Assembly: GCF_900111905.1 (NCBI RefSeq)
Contig: NZ_FOKM01000012.1
Coordinates: forward strand, 62,001-126,000
DNA length: 64,000 bases
Source: Rhizobium sp. NFR07
GTDB taxonomy: Bacteria; Pseudomonadota; Alphaproteobacteria; Rhizobiales; Rhizobiaceae
Direction of reading: 5' to 3'
The stretch's first letter is position 1; each line of letters starts with the position of its first letter. The translations under genes were made by a program, and so were the position numbers. The notes beneath the pieces are model-generated. The model had not been told where the DNA came from. It ran no database searches and saw only the letters and a list, made by a program, of their open reading frames with translations. Of the stretch, positions 15,820 to 24,199 are shown piece by piece.

Positions 15820-17775
15820 CTAAGGCTGCAGATCGCCTAGTAGAATGTTGGAATTTTCGCGCGCCAGCCGCTTAGACGTTGTCTCGGTGATATGTCCGTT
15901 ATCGAAATAGATCGGCTTGCCATCGAAAGTCATTGAGCAATCCATCGTGCAAATCTGGCTGAGTAGATCCACGAACTGAAAGCCTTGCTTGTAGGCCGCT
16001 TGCTTTACAAGCTCATTCACTTGAACAATTTCATCAAGGTTCTCTGGCCCGAGATAGCTATCGCGATTTCCGAAATACGACAAACGAGCGAGCCCACTTG
16101 GTAAGTTCATACGGGCGGCTGGCACAGGTCCGACTATCACGACGCGATGAGCAAGTGTCATATAGTCGGCAAATGCCCGGGCAATTTCCGAGGAGAAAGT
16201 GTCAACGTTTCGGCTCCAGTGGCCTACCCATGCTGCCTCAACAAGCAGCACGTCGACCGGATCTCTCTTCAATAACGCTGGCAGGTCTGCCTGGATCCGG
16301 CTGCAGATACCCCGTGCCTGCAGGAAGCCGCCCGACATACCCGGAACCGGCGGACACGAGTCAGCACCAACAAAGACGCCACTAACGCCCTTGTGTCTTG
16401 CTTCCTCTGAAAGACCGTCAGCGAGAGCGGCGGCGGTCGAATCGCCCCACAAGACAAGCCTAACCGGCCCTTGCGATCCGAGCCTGCACTTGCTGAACTC
16501 CAATGTCTCCGGTGCCTCGAAACCTAGGCAGTGTCGAAAATTGCCATTATCCTTTCCAGCTGCTTCTATAGCTTGCACCGCATCTGGGACGCGCTGGGGG
16601 AAGCCCACGGTAAATAATAACACAGCCGCTATCGCCGAAATGAAGCTGGCAGCGCCGGCAGTTGCCGCCGTCCTGCGTAAAGGCCCCTTATCGGACTTCT
16701 TGCGGAAGGGCTGCTCGATGAAGCGCCACGAAAGAAACCCTAGTCCAACGCTTGCTGCGACGATCGCAATCGTTACCGCAAACGGCTCGTCATGGACCCA
16801 TATGTAACGGACGAAAACAATAATGGGCCAATGCACAAGGTAGATTGAATAGGATGCTTGCCCAAGCGCTCGCACTGGAGGCAAAGACAGCGCCCGACAT
16901 GTCCAGCTCTCCGGGTTTCTTAAACCGCCCCAAATCAGTGCCCCCGCGCCCAGGCACGGAAGCAAAGCCGTGAACCCGGGGAATATCGTCTTTGACGTAA
17001 ACACAACTGCGGCGAACACAATGGCGATGAGACCAGCGACGGAGACCGCAGATGACAATATTGCTCCAGGCAAAAGCCTCGTTGAGGTCATTGCGATGAA
17101 TGAGCCTATAAGAAATTCCCAAGCGCGGAACGGCACCAGATAGAACGTCGGCGTGGGTTTATAAATTGCGCCCCAAACGCTTAGGACAAAACTTGCCACG
17201 AATACCACGACCAAAGCCGCCCAAAGAAGACCGTGGCGGTGCCTGAGCACCATCGTCAACAGAGGAAGTGCTAAATAAAACTGCCATTCGACGGCAAGTG
17301 TCCAAGTATGGAGGAATGGATTTGTCTCCAGCGTAGGAGAAAAATAGCTTGTTTGCTTCCAGAATACGAAATTCTGTAGCATGAACGGCGCTGCAAAAAG
17401 CGATCTCGCAGCTTGCGCCGCCTCATCCGGAAGAAGGATTACTGATGAGAGGATGCCGGCCACAACCATGGTAGCCAGATACGCTGGGAGAATTCGGCGA
17501 CACCTTGCATACCAAAAGCTGCCGAACGAAAAGTTTTTCGAGAGGCAAATCCTAGTAATCAAAAATCCCGAAATCACGAAAAACACGTCAACGCCGACGT
17601 AGCCGCCCGTAAGAGTCGTATTACTTATGTGGAACCATAAGACTAAGACTACTGCCAAAGCACGAATGCCATCAACAAAGTCGAGGTAACGACCATCGCC
17701 CGCCGCGTGCAGCCGATTAGAAACAACCCTGGCGTCCACAAAAATCCCCAAAGTATCTGAAGAAAATATCACCAA
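15820..17775 (-). CDS. O-acyltransferase fused to SGNH domain (OafA-like)
   Basis: A 651-residue membrane protein. The first about 370 residues are an acyltransferase-3 domain with ten or so membrane helices, the conserved His49 in WFHI, and GVDVFFVISGFLI. After a linker helix, a periplasmic SGNH domain carries WGDSTAAALADG (around 445) and the late YFDNGHIT. Such fusions move acetyl groups across the membrane onto O-antigen or other glycans, a classic means of phage serotype conversion. The GTG at 17775 is tentative; a GTG 11 codons later also fits. It lies between the tail-fibre gene and the GT cargo. Confidence 0.88.
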   Translation of the reverse strand: MVIFSSDTLGIFVDARVVSNRLHAAGDGRYLDFVDGIRALAVVLVLWFHISNTTLTGGYVGVDVFFVISGFLITRICLSKNFSFGSFWYARCRRILPAYLATMVVAGILSSVILLPDEAAQAARSLFAAPFMLQNFVFWKQTSYFSPTLETNPFLHTWTLAVEWQFYLALPLLTMVLRHRHGLLWAALVVVFVASFVLSVWGAIYKPTPTFYLVPFRAWEFLIGSFIAMTSTRLLPGAILSSAVSVAGLIAIVFAAVVFTSKTIFPGFTALLPCLGAGALIWGGLRNPESWTCRALSLPPVRALGQASYSIYLVHWPIIVFVRYIWVHDEPFAVTIAIVAASVGLGFLSWRFIEQPFRKKSDKGPLRRTAATAGAASFISAIAAVLLFTVGFPQRVPDAVQAIEAAGKDNGNFRHCLGFEAPETLEFSKCRLGSQGPVRLVLWGDSTAAALADGLSEEARHKGVSGVFVGADSCPPVPGMSGGFLQARGICSRIQADLPALLKRDPVDVLLVEAAWVGHWSRNVDTFSSEIARAFADYMTLAHRVVIVGPVPAARMNLPSGLARLSYFGNRDSYLGPENLDEIVQVNELVKQAAYKQGFQFVDLLSQICTMDCSMTFDGKPIYFDNGHITETTSKRLARENSNILLGDLQP

Positions 17776-17864
17776 CTTAGTTACTTGTAGGCTTTGTATA
17801 GCGCAAGGCGGATTGGATGGATTTCTCAGCTATCCTTAATCCTGATAGGGGGGTGCTATGATGG

Positions 17865-17904
17865 TCGACGTGCAAAGTTCATTTTCTGTTCGTCTGCACG
17901 TCGA
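17865..17904. repeat. 10-bp inverted repeat upstream of acyltransferase
   Basis: TCGACGTGCA (17865-17874) and TGCACGTCGA (17895-17904) are perfect inverted copies 20 bases apart, between the tail-fibre stop and the acyltransferase start. No T-run follows on either strand, so an operator is more likely than a terminator. Confidence 0.4.
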
Positions 17905-17938
17905 GCCAGTGAGACATAATGGTCTAACAGCTGCGGGG

Positions 17939-20524
17939 CTAAGCCGCCTTAGCCCATGAAGCCACAACGGCGACAGCACCAGCGCTGCCCGTCGCCTCAA
18001 GCACGGCACTGGCCGAGGTATTCTTGATGCCCAGGACGCTCAGCACGGTCGAGTTGGTAGCATAGAGGATTTCACCACTATCGACATTCACACGGCTTTC
18101 TTCCGCAGCATGGGCATGGAAGGTGGAGCTCGTCGTCGAGAACATCGCAGCGGTGGCGACGATACCACCCTCTCGCTTATCAACTTCGCTGTTCATAATC
18201 ACGCTGTTGCCGATTGCGGAGATCGACCCGATCTTGAGCGGCGTTGGATTGATGCCGTACATCGGGACCGCTTTCACACCCCAACGAACCGGCGTCGTCC
18301 CAACGGCGGCAACAGCCAAGGTGCCAGCTGTTCCCGTAGGAATAGCTGCGATAAACAGGCCCATGAATGAGGCGCTGGGCGCGTCATAGGTGCTCTGGTG
18401 CAGATGGAGTTGCGTAAGCGGGATTGCCGCTCCACCGTCAGGCGTGAAGGTTGCCGTCAACGAAGTCAGGGCAGCAGTGGAGCGACCAGAGATGAAGAAC
18501 GCGACGTATCTGTCAGAAGCCGCCGCATCGATCGCCAGAGAGGCGAAGGACGGCGTTGCCGTGTTTGTTGCCGTAACTGCACTTCCGACGATACCGAGCG
18601 TCGCATCTCCCGCAAGGTGAGCCCTCGACTTCACCTTCACCGTCATCTTGCCGACACGCTCGACTGCTGCAGCTGTGTCTGCTCCCTTGAACCCAAAGAA
18701 CGGATACCAACGCTGCGTCATGTCGAAGTTGGTCATGAGGTTGCCGTTCGAAGATGTCATCTCCTGCAGCTCCGTACCACCTTCGCCTAGGATGTAAGCC
18801 CTGCCGCTGGTCGGGAACAGGCGAACGCCGACATGCTTCTTGGACGCGCCGGTCCCAAGTATGCTAGGGCCATAGCCGACGCCATAGTAGTAATCGGAGA
18901 TGCTGGCTGCGATCGGCTGAGTGCCGCCGTCTACCGCCTGCAGCGCCATGGTGCCGTCAATGCCTTCGCCATTGCCTATGAAGATTGCGTCCGTCATCGC
19001 CGATCGAGCGGTCTTGCTGGTCGCAAAGCCGATATAGGGGACGCGGTACGCAGCAGCGGACGTGGTGATCCAGTCGTCGATGTAGATATCAACGTACTCA
19101 GTCACGGCAGGGTCAAAGCCGACATCTTCGAAGAGGTAATATTCCCCCTTCGTCGCCATCGTGCCATCAACCGTCACGGAAAGTCCGTTCGCGCTGAATG
19201 ATGCGGCCGGCAACGTCGAGCCAACCTTCACCTCAGTCAGACCGACAGGCAACGACGACGCGCCGGCAAAGTTGAACGACTTCACAGTCACATCAGCATC
19301 AACCGGCTTGTGAGGCGCAGGAGAGCGGAACCAGGTATTCTGCGGGCTTCTGAGCGACGTCGACGAGAGCGCAGATACCTTCGCGTTAGCACTAGTGGCC
19401 GCGTCGTAGGTGATCAGGCGTTTGTCACCGAAGGTCATGACGCCGACCGTACCGACTTCGCCCTGGTCATAACCGCTCGTGCCGCGCGCGACTACCAACT
19501 GCGGCTTGCCGAGCATCGTCTTGCCGTCGCCATCGAGAAGAATCTCGTAGATATCGCCAGGGCGCGCATTCGAACCGGAGCCTTGTGCAGCGAACTCGAC
19601 GAGAGCTGAATAGCCCTGCCGGGTCTGCCGAATGCTGCCCACATCAATTTCAATCGCAGCAGCAGCAAACCAGTTGCTGGTCTGCGTGAAAGGGTTGGAT
19701 GGGCTAAAGCGGCCGTTCCACTTACTCAGCGCACCGAGGAAGACAGGCGTTCCGGCGACAGGGTCATCCCAGCCCCACATGCCCATCGTCGATCGGAACT
19801 GCCCACCGATGAGCGAATAGCCGACGTAGTTGTATGGGACGCGGTTGCGCGGGAAAGGATTCTCGGCCCACGTCATATAACCCTGATGACCATCCCCGAT
19901 GGCCTCGGCCGTTGCGACCTGCATCAGCGGAACGTTTGGACCTGTCCAATTCACCCCGTCTACGGAGGTAGCGCGCAGGGTCGCTTGATTTCGCGCACCA
20001 GGAGCGCTGGTAAGCTGATATGTCATGACGAACGTAGAGCCGACCTTTCGAACACATGGCGTTTCGCACTGCCTGCCTACGCCGCCAGCGCCGGTATAGA
20101 TCGGATTGGAGGCGGGCTTGCTCGCGATGTCGTCCAGCCAACCAGCCGTGACGGCTTCGTTATAAAGCTTCCAATTCGCCGGAACGGACGGATCAGCGAC
20201 GCAGATATTGAGGTATATGCCACCGCTGCCCGTCGAGCCATTCAACGTGTCATCATGGTCTGACGAGAAATAGCTGAAGCAACGGTCTGGATATGCCGAC
20301 GACGGAACGCGCAGGATATGGCGGGTCCAATAGTTGCCGTTGCCTGAGAGCATCTGCGACGGACGCGGCGCGATGGTGCCGAGCTTGGAAGCCGAATATG
20401 TCGAGCGCTGTATGGTCACGGCTGGGCTGATGACGGCCTCTTCCGGTCCATCTGGAGTGCCGGATGACAGGTTGCCCCCCACCGCCCTGTATTGGGGCGC
20501 GGCCCAAAGCAGTGAGGGCGCCAA
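17939..20524 (-). CDS. tail fibre/tailspike, probable receptor-binding protein
   Basis: An 861-residue protein rich in Ser, Thr and Gly. The first about 400 residues have repeated strand patterns with DGHQGYMTWAENPF and YLFEDVG-type segments, compatible with a beta-propeller or glycosidase-like domain; the rest is beta-rich and Ala-rich at the end. This frame opens with a TTG at 20524 after GAGGG. However, an ATG at 20555 that overlaps the previous stop (TAATG) opens a different frame (MRSSLNLRASLGALTALG) that would join this one by a one-base shift at a run of six G at 20475-20480. Tail-fibre role is inferred from position and composition. Confidence 0.7.
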   Translation of the reverse strand: MAPSLLWAAPQYRAVGGNLSSGTPDGPEEAVISPAVTIQRSTYSASKLGTIAPRPSQMLSGNGNYWTRHILRVPSSAYPDRCFSYFSSDHDDTLNGSTGSGGIYLNICVADPSVPANWKLYNEAVTAGWLDDIASKPASNPIYTGAGGVGRQCETPCVRKVGSTFVMTYQLTSAPGARNQATLRATSVDGVNWTGPNVPLMQVATAEAIGDGHQGYMTWAENPFPRNRVPYNYVGYSLIGGQFRSTMGMWGWDDPVAGTPVFLGALSKWNGRFSPSNPFTQTSNWFAAAAIEIDVGSIRQTRQGYSALVEFAAQGSGSNARPGDIYEILLDGDGKTMLGKPQLVVARGTSGYDQGEVGTVGVMTFGDKRLITYDAATSANAKVSALSSTSLRSPQNTWFRSPAPHKPVDADVTVKSFNFAGASSLPVGLTEVKVGSTLPAASFSANGLSVTVDGTMATKGEYYLFEDVGFDPAVTEYVDIYIDDWITTSAAAYRVPYIGFATSKTARSAMTDAIFIGNGEGIDGTMALQAVDGGTQPIAASISDYYYGVGYGPSILGTGASKKHVGVRLFPTSGRAYILGEGGTELQEMTSSNGNLMTNFDMTQRWYPFFGFKGADTAAAVERVGKMTVKVKSRAHLAGDATLGIVGSAVTATNTATPSFASLAIDAAASDRYVAFFISGRSTAALTSLTATFTPDGGAAIPLTQLHLHQSTYDAPSASFMGLFIAAIPTGTAGTLAVAAVGTTPVRWGVKAVPMYGINPTPLKIGSISAIGNSVIMNSEVDKREGGIVATAAMFSTTSSTFHAHAAEESRVNVDSGEILYATNSTVLSVLGIKNTSASAVLEATGSAGAVAVVASWAKAA

Positions 20525-20554
20525 GCGACGCCCTCAGGTTGAGACTAGACCTCA

Positions 20555-20866
20555 TTATGCAGCCACCCACTGAACCTTGTCGCCAGCGTCGGCGAAAACA
20601 TCGACGTCAGTATTGGCCGGGACGAAGATACGCGGGCCGGTCGTAGCGTTGGGCGCGGCGCCGATTGCGAAGTATGCGTCAGCCGAGGAGCGCAGTCGGA
20701 ATACGGGCTGGCCGAGCGTGTCGTGAACAACCGGCGCGACGCCTGTGGTCGAGACGCCAGTGGCCGGCGCTTCCGACCAGGTGATCTTGCCGAGGATTGC
20801 CTGCGACTTCTCGCGACGGAACGAGCCGGCATAGCCAGCGACAATGTGGACGCCAGAAAAGGCCAT
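20555..20866 (-). CDS. small phage structural protein
   Basis: A 103-residue protein of small strands (GVHIVAGYAGSF, GKITWSEAPATG, AYFAIGAAPNATTGPRIFVP) ending FADAGDKVQWVAA, a form common among rhizobial phage tail-associated proteins. It lies between tail proteins and the large tail fibre, whose ATG overlaps its stop. Exact role unknown. Confidence 0.65.
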   Translation of the reverse strand: MAFSGVHIVAGYAGSFRREKSQAILGKITWSEAPATGVSTTGVAPVVHDTLGQPVFRLRSSADAYFAIGAAPNATTGPRIFVPANTDVDVFADAGDKVQWVAA

Positions 20867-20888
20867 GTGAATCTCCTTGAGGAATGGA

Positions 20889-21407
20889 TTAGGCGCGCCA
20901 GCCGGCGGCCGTGTAGACGATGCGGCGGCTGGATCCGCCGAGGATCGCCGCGGTGAGACCGCCGACGAGGCCGGTCAAAGTGAGCGAGAAGACGCCCAGC
21001 GAGGTCGGGGCGTAGATCAGGTAGGAACAGCCGGGCCAGACGTTGACCGTCGAAGGCGTGATGGTCATCAGGCCGACTAGAGTAGACTGCAGTCTTATTT
21101 CTGGCGCCGTGAACAGCGGCAGGAGGGACATGGATCCGCTAGCCTGGCTACTGTCGATCGCGTAGTCGGTACGCTGCGGCCGCCAGTAATAGCTGTTGCC
21201 GTCGTACTCGCAGATCATGACGGTTCGAACAGCGCCGAAAACGTTGCTGATGCGGGCGTACATGCCAAGGTACGGCGCGCTCGCTGGGAAATTCGCGAGC
21301 AGGTTTTCGATGGTCTGGAACGTGCCGCCATTGATAAATGCCGGCACTTCCGTTTTCAGAGCGTAGGCGCTCAGGTTTGGCTGACGAGGTGCGATGATTG
21401 CCGGCAT
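20889..21407 (-). CDS. tail-associated protein, 172 aa
   Basis: A beta-rich protein with aromatic glycan-like stretches (CEYDGNSYYWRPQRTDYAID) and a hydrophobic Gly-rich C-terminus. Proteins like this are found next to tail fibres and may be fibre parts. No catalytic motif. It is four bases after the next gene upstream. Confidence 0.6.
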   Translation of the reverse strand: MPAIIAPRQPNLSAYALKTEVPAFINGGTFQTIENLLANFPASAPYLGMYARISNVFGAVRTVMICEYDGNSYYWRPQRTDYAIDSSQASGSMSLLPLFTAPEIRLQSTLVGLMTITPSTVNVWPGCSYLIYAPTSLGVFSLTLTGLVGGLTAAILGGSSRRIVYTAAGWRA

Positions 21408-21410
21408 CGG

Positions 21411-21755
21411 TCAGCTCAACTTGTAGAGCGACATCGTGCCAGTGGTCTGCGCGGCGTTCGTCAGCGCGAATGGCAATAAAGACAGGCCGACCTCGACCGG
21501 GATTGTCACCGTGCCGCCACCTGCGAAGGTAAGCGTGGCGGTGCCTGCGGCAGAGCAGATGATAAGGACCGCCCTGCCCGACGTCGTGGCGCCGCTATAG
21601 GGCGCAACGTTGGTGTAGACTTCCCCGGCGGCATCGAGCGCGGCTCGGTCAGACGGCGTCATGGAAGTGGCGACAACCTCGGCATGCGTGCCGTCGCCCA
21701 TATCCCGCATCATCCCAAGCAGCCCACTCAGTCTTGGAAACTTGGAATCTGCCAT
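21411..21755 (-). CDS. tail-associated protein, 114 aa
   Basis: A helical N-terminus (LSGLLGMMRDMGDGTHAEVV) leads to a beta-sandwich-like end (GTATLTFAGGGTVTIPVEVG). It is coupled to the membrane-protein gene upstream by a TAATG overlap. It is probably structural, but no family is recognised. Confidence 0.6.
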   Translation of the reverse strand: MADSKFPRLSGLLGMMRDMGDGTHAEVVATSMTPSDRAALDAAGEVYTNVAPYSGATTSGRAVLIICSAAGTATLTFAGGGTVTIPVEVGLSLLPFALTNAAQTTGTMSLYKLS

Positions 21756-22099
21756 TAGCCACTCCGCGTGGTGCGCGCCTTGGGCTGACCTTCGACAACG
21801 CGGTCAATGCGCAGCGTCATGGCATCGACGGCGCTCTTCACGCCGCTGATTGCCTCCATGATCTGCTCGGTGCTCTCGCGGTGGCCGGCCTTGGAGACAT
21901 ACGTCTCGGCCACGTGGAGCTTGTGGGCGGCAAGCTCTTCTCGAGCTAGGCTGGCGAGTGCGGTCGCCGCCCCCGCCGCCTCTGCGCCTTCCCTGCGGAC
22001 GCTGCCGAGCTTAGAGTCGACGTACTTCCAGAGGCCGAAGATAAAGCCGAAGACGGCGATGAAGAATCCGACCGCGGCCATGATTTCGGGGCCGGTCAT
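21755..22099 (-). CDS. single-pass membrane protein with coiled coil
   Basis: One N-terminal membrane helix (residues 5-25, AAVGFFIAVFGFIFGLW) and an extended Ala-rich helical tail. It directly follows Rz1 with an ATGA overlap, so it may take part in lysis or anchor tail proteins. Its shape would suit an antiholin or an accessory spanin; not resolved. Confidence 0.55.
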   Translation of the reverse strand: MTGPEIMAAVGFFIAVFGFIFGLWKYVDSKLGSVRREGAEAAGAATALASLAREELAAHKLHVAETYVSKAGHRESTEQIMEAISGVKSAVDAMTLRIDRVVEGQPKARTTRSG

Positions 22100-22395
22100 T
22101 TATCACCCCTCAGCGCCTCGTCGCGATCCACGATATAGTTGCGGAGCGCCAGGTGCCGCCGGTAGCAGGCGAGCAGTGCAGCGCGGTCTGTGATCCACAG
22201 CTCTTCGACCTGGGCCTGCGTCAAAGGGCCATGCTCCAGCAGCACCGGCCTGTCGCATGCCTTAAGCAGCGCGCTGTCCGGCGCCACGATCGCCGGCGGT
22301 TTCACCGGTGCGACGTTAACGGACTTGGTTGATACGCTGCACGCTGCCAGCACCAAGGCTAGGCTTGTCAGCATCAGGACCTTGCCGAGCTTCAC
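22096..22395 (-). CDS. Rz1-like outer-membrane lipoprotein (o-spanin)
   Basis: A 99-residue lipoprotein. Its signal sequence ends in LAAC (lipobox, Cys about 19) and the mature part is Pro-rich at first (VAPVKPPAIVAP), as in o-spanins. It starts with a GTG inside the Rz gene in another frame, overlapping it by 80 bases, the usual nested Rz/Rz1 arrangement. With Rz it would fuse inner and outer membrane at lysis. Longer than lambda Rz1. Confidence 0.8.
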   Translation of the reverse strand: MKLGKVLMLTSLALVLAACSVSTKSVNVAPVKPPAIVAPDSALLKACDRPVLLEHGPLTQAQVEELWITDRAALLACYRRHLALRNYIVDRDEALRGDK

Positions 22396-22699
22396 TGGCC
22401 AGCTTCCTTCTCAATTCGGTGTTGGCGGCCTGTTCGGCTTCGAGCTGCGCGATGGCTTCCGCCTCGCGCTTCTTCGCGGCGTTGTTCGCAATGGTCTGCC
22501 GGCGTTGTTCGTCGGCGTCTGCCTGGGCTGCGTCGCGGAGGATGGTGGCTATCTCAGCGTTCTTCACGAGGGTGGCGGCCTGATAGCCGTCGTCATAAAT
22601 CCTGCCGTGGATCCACCACGCGCCGGCCATGAGCGTGAGCAGCAGGACGAAGATGGCGAGGGCCTTTGCTGCGGTCTTGTTTGCGAGGAGCGCGATCAT
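22316..22699 (-). CDS. Rz-like inner-membrane spanin (i-spanin)
   Basis: A 127-residue type II membrane protein: membrane helix at about residues 10-30 (AIFVLLLTLMAGAWWIHG), then a long charged coiled coil facing the periplasm. The ATG at 22699 overlaps the endolysin stop (ATGA). Position after endolysin and the nested Rz1 gene identify it. Confidence 0.85.
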   Translation of the reverse strand: MIALLANKTAAKALAIFVLLLTLMAGAWWIHGRIYDDGYQAATLVKNAEIATILRDAAQADADEQRRQTIANNAAKKREAEAIAQLEAEQAANTELRRKLASEARQGPDADKPSLGAGSVQRINQVR

Positions 22700-23271
22700 G
22701 CCGACAGCCCCGACACGCAAAGCTCCGCCTCACCGATCCGCTGGGCGTCGCCCATCTCTCGGCGCTTCACAAGGCCGTTGACCACTCGGCCACCAGCCTT
22801 ATTCCAAGCCGTTTGCGCTTCACACGCCGCGCGATATTGGCCGGCCTTGGCAAAGCGGGCAGCGGTCGAACCGCACATGCCGCCCACGCCGAAGTTGTAG
22901 GCGCCGGAAATCATTGAGGCCTGCACGCTCACCGGCATCTTGGTGAATCCGGCGATACATTTCGTCAGTGGCGTATAGTAGTCGGCCTTGATGCGCTCGA
23001 TGAGCATGGCCTCGCACTGGGCGACCGTCTTGGTCATGCCAAGCTTCACGCCCTTGGTCTCGCCGTAGCAGATCGTCGGCACCTTCACGATGTCGAGATA
23101 GGCCCGAGTATGCAGGCCTTCCCACGGCTTGATGAGGTGGTCGACGGCAAGCGTCACTGACGCAGGCGTGCCGCCAGGCAGCAACGCGGCCGATCCGGCG
23201 AAGACAGCCGCCATCACCGCGGCAATCGCGCTCTTAGCCCGCCTCGACGGTAGGATCTTGTTGATTGGCAT
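22696..23271 (-). CDS. GH24 lysozyme, SAR-type endolysin
   Basis: A 191-residue muramidase. Catalytic residues follow T4 lysozyme spacing: Glu51, Asp60 and Thr66 in WEGLHTRAYLDIVKVPTICYG. Residues 14-34 form a weakly hydrophobic Ala/Gly-rich helix, as in signal-anchor-release endolysins, which reach the periplasm by Sec and become active on release. GGAAAAG precedes the ATG at 23271; the open frame extends to 23367 but overlaps the holin gene. It cuts peptidoglycan at lysis. Confidence 0.88.
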   Translation of the reverse strand: MPINKILPSRRAKSAIAAVMAAVFAGSAALLPGGTPASVTLAVDHLIKPWEGLHTRAYLDIVKVPTICYGETKGVKLGMTKTVAQCEAMLIERIKADYYTPLTKCIAGFTKMPVSVQASMISGAYNFGVGGMCGSTAARFAKAGQYRAACEAQTAWNKAGGRVVNGLVKRREMGDAQRIGEAELCVSGLSA

Positions 23272-23470
23272 TCGCCTTTTCCTTTTCAGGTTGGGCAATG
23301 AGACGTGCACCCCAGGCACAGACCAGCAGCGCGATGGTGAGCCACCACGGAAGCCAGTCAGAGACAAAGGGAACGACGTTTAGGATGATGTCCGCTGCGG
23401 CAGCGATTTCAATCAGCCGCAGCGACCAGGCGCGGCGCGCGATGGCGCCGGCGTTCGGAAGGAGGTTCAT
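23234..23470 (-). CDS. holin-like membrane protein
   Basis: A 78-residue protein with membrane-spanning stretches near residues 16-37 and 43-62 (WWLTIALLVCAWGA) and a charged tail (PEKEKANANQQDP). It precedes the endolysin and overlaps it by 38 bases. Start at 23470 after GAGG. Size, topology and position fit a holin or pinholin; no family match seen. Confidence 0.65.
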   Translation of the reverse strand: MNLLPNAGAIARRAWSLRLIEIAAAADIILNVVPFVSDWLPWWLTIALLVCAWGARLIAQPEKEKANANQQDPTVEAG

Positions 23471-23535
23471 TGCTAACCTCGACAAATGATTTTATGGAAG
23501 GCGGTCATGCGCTAACGTAAACGCGAAGACTGACT

Positions 23536-23655
23536 ATGAAAAACAACTATGACTCGATAGCAGTTGTCATCAGCTGCATCACCATGGCGGGAATCCTCGC
23601 GGCCGTCGGTTGGATGGTCTTAGAGTTCAGCCTCTGGCTAGTAAGTTGGTCATAG
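23536..23655 (+). CDS. 39-aa membrane protein
   Basis: MKNNYDSIAVV then a single membrane helix (ITMAGILAAVGWMVLEFSLW). On the plus strand next to the holin gene, followed by another small membrane gene. Weak ribosome site. It may be a moron or a lysis regulator. Confidence 0.45.
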   Translation: MKNNYDSIAVVISCITMAGILAAVGWMVLEFSLWLVSWS

Positions 23656-23776
23656 CCATGCTCACCACATGGGAGGATATTCGCAGCTTTACGACTTCAG
23701 TTGTGCGAAAGTTGCTTACGGATACTGGACACCATCCATAGTCCAATGCTTCATTAGTCCCTCTGGGGAGGGAAAA

Positions 23777-23971
23777 ATGAAAACATCAATACTTGGACTC
23801 GCATTTGTTGTTGCGGGCGTCTGTCATGTGCTGCCCTCAGATTGGTATCGGGCGGCACTGCTTATAATGTTTGGGGCGGGCCTGGTCTATTTCACAGAAG
23901 ACTCGGACAAGCAGCCAAAGCGAAGTGCGGACGAAGAGCACGATCTCGACAGTGCTCTGACTGACGATTAA
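23777..23971 (+). CDS. 64-aa membrane protein, moron
   Basis: The ATG at 23777 follows GGGGAGGG. The product has two short hydrophobic helices (ILGLAFVVAGVCHVL, ALLIMFGAGLVYF) and an acidic tail (EEHDLDSALTDD). It stands against the leftward late genes. Function unknown. Confidence 0.6.
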   Translation: MKTSILGLAFVVAGVCHVLPSDWYRAALLIMFGAGLVYFTEDSDKQPKRSADEEHDLDSALTDD

Positions 23972-23980
23972 CGCACAAGG

Positions 23981-24199
23981 TCACGCCGCGAAGTAGCTGC
24001 CACCGAGGATGAGCCGAAGACCCGCCTTACTCGCTAGGAACTGCGTTGTGCTGGCGCTTCTTTCGTGCCGTAAGCGCTCGTCGCCGGCGTCAACAGGGAT
24101 GAAGTTACCGGCGCGGTGAAGGCCAGCGTCGAGGTTGGTTGCTGGCCGTTCTACGCCATCACGGTGGTTGTTGTTTTCTTCAGCTGTAAGCGTAATCAG
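23981..24199 (-). other. possible 72-codon gene without a standard start
   Basis: An open frame on the minus strand overlaps the end of the lectin gene and runs to a stop at 23981. It reads protein-like (NLDAGLHRAGNFIPVDAGDE, TTQFLASKAGLRLILGGSYF) but has only CTG or ATT at its head (24199, 24196). It could be a tail-gene remnant, a gene with a rare start, or an extension of the lectin gene by a shift. Confidence 0.35.

Larger units (their letters stand above)
14592..15827. repeat. 24/23-bp direct repeats flanking the GT32/Cys-rich unit
   Basis: GTTAGGGCGGTGGGG(G)CTAAGGCT occurs at 14592-14615 and again, one G shorter, at 15805-15827, the same way round. Each copy contains the stop codon of a leftward gene (GT32 and the acyltransferase). 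The segment between holds GT32 and the secreted Cys-rich gene. A related GGGGCTAAG overlaps the tail-fibre stop at about 17934-17942. Confidence 0.6.
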
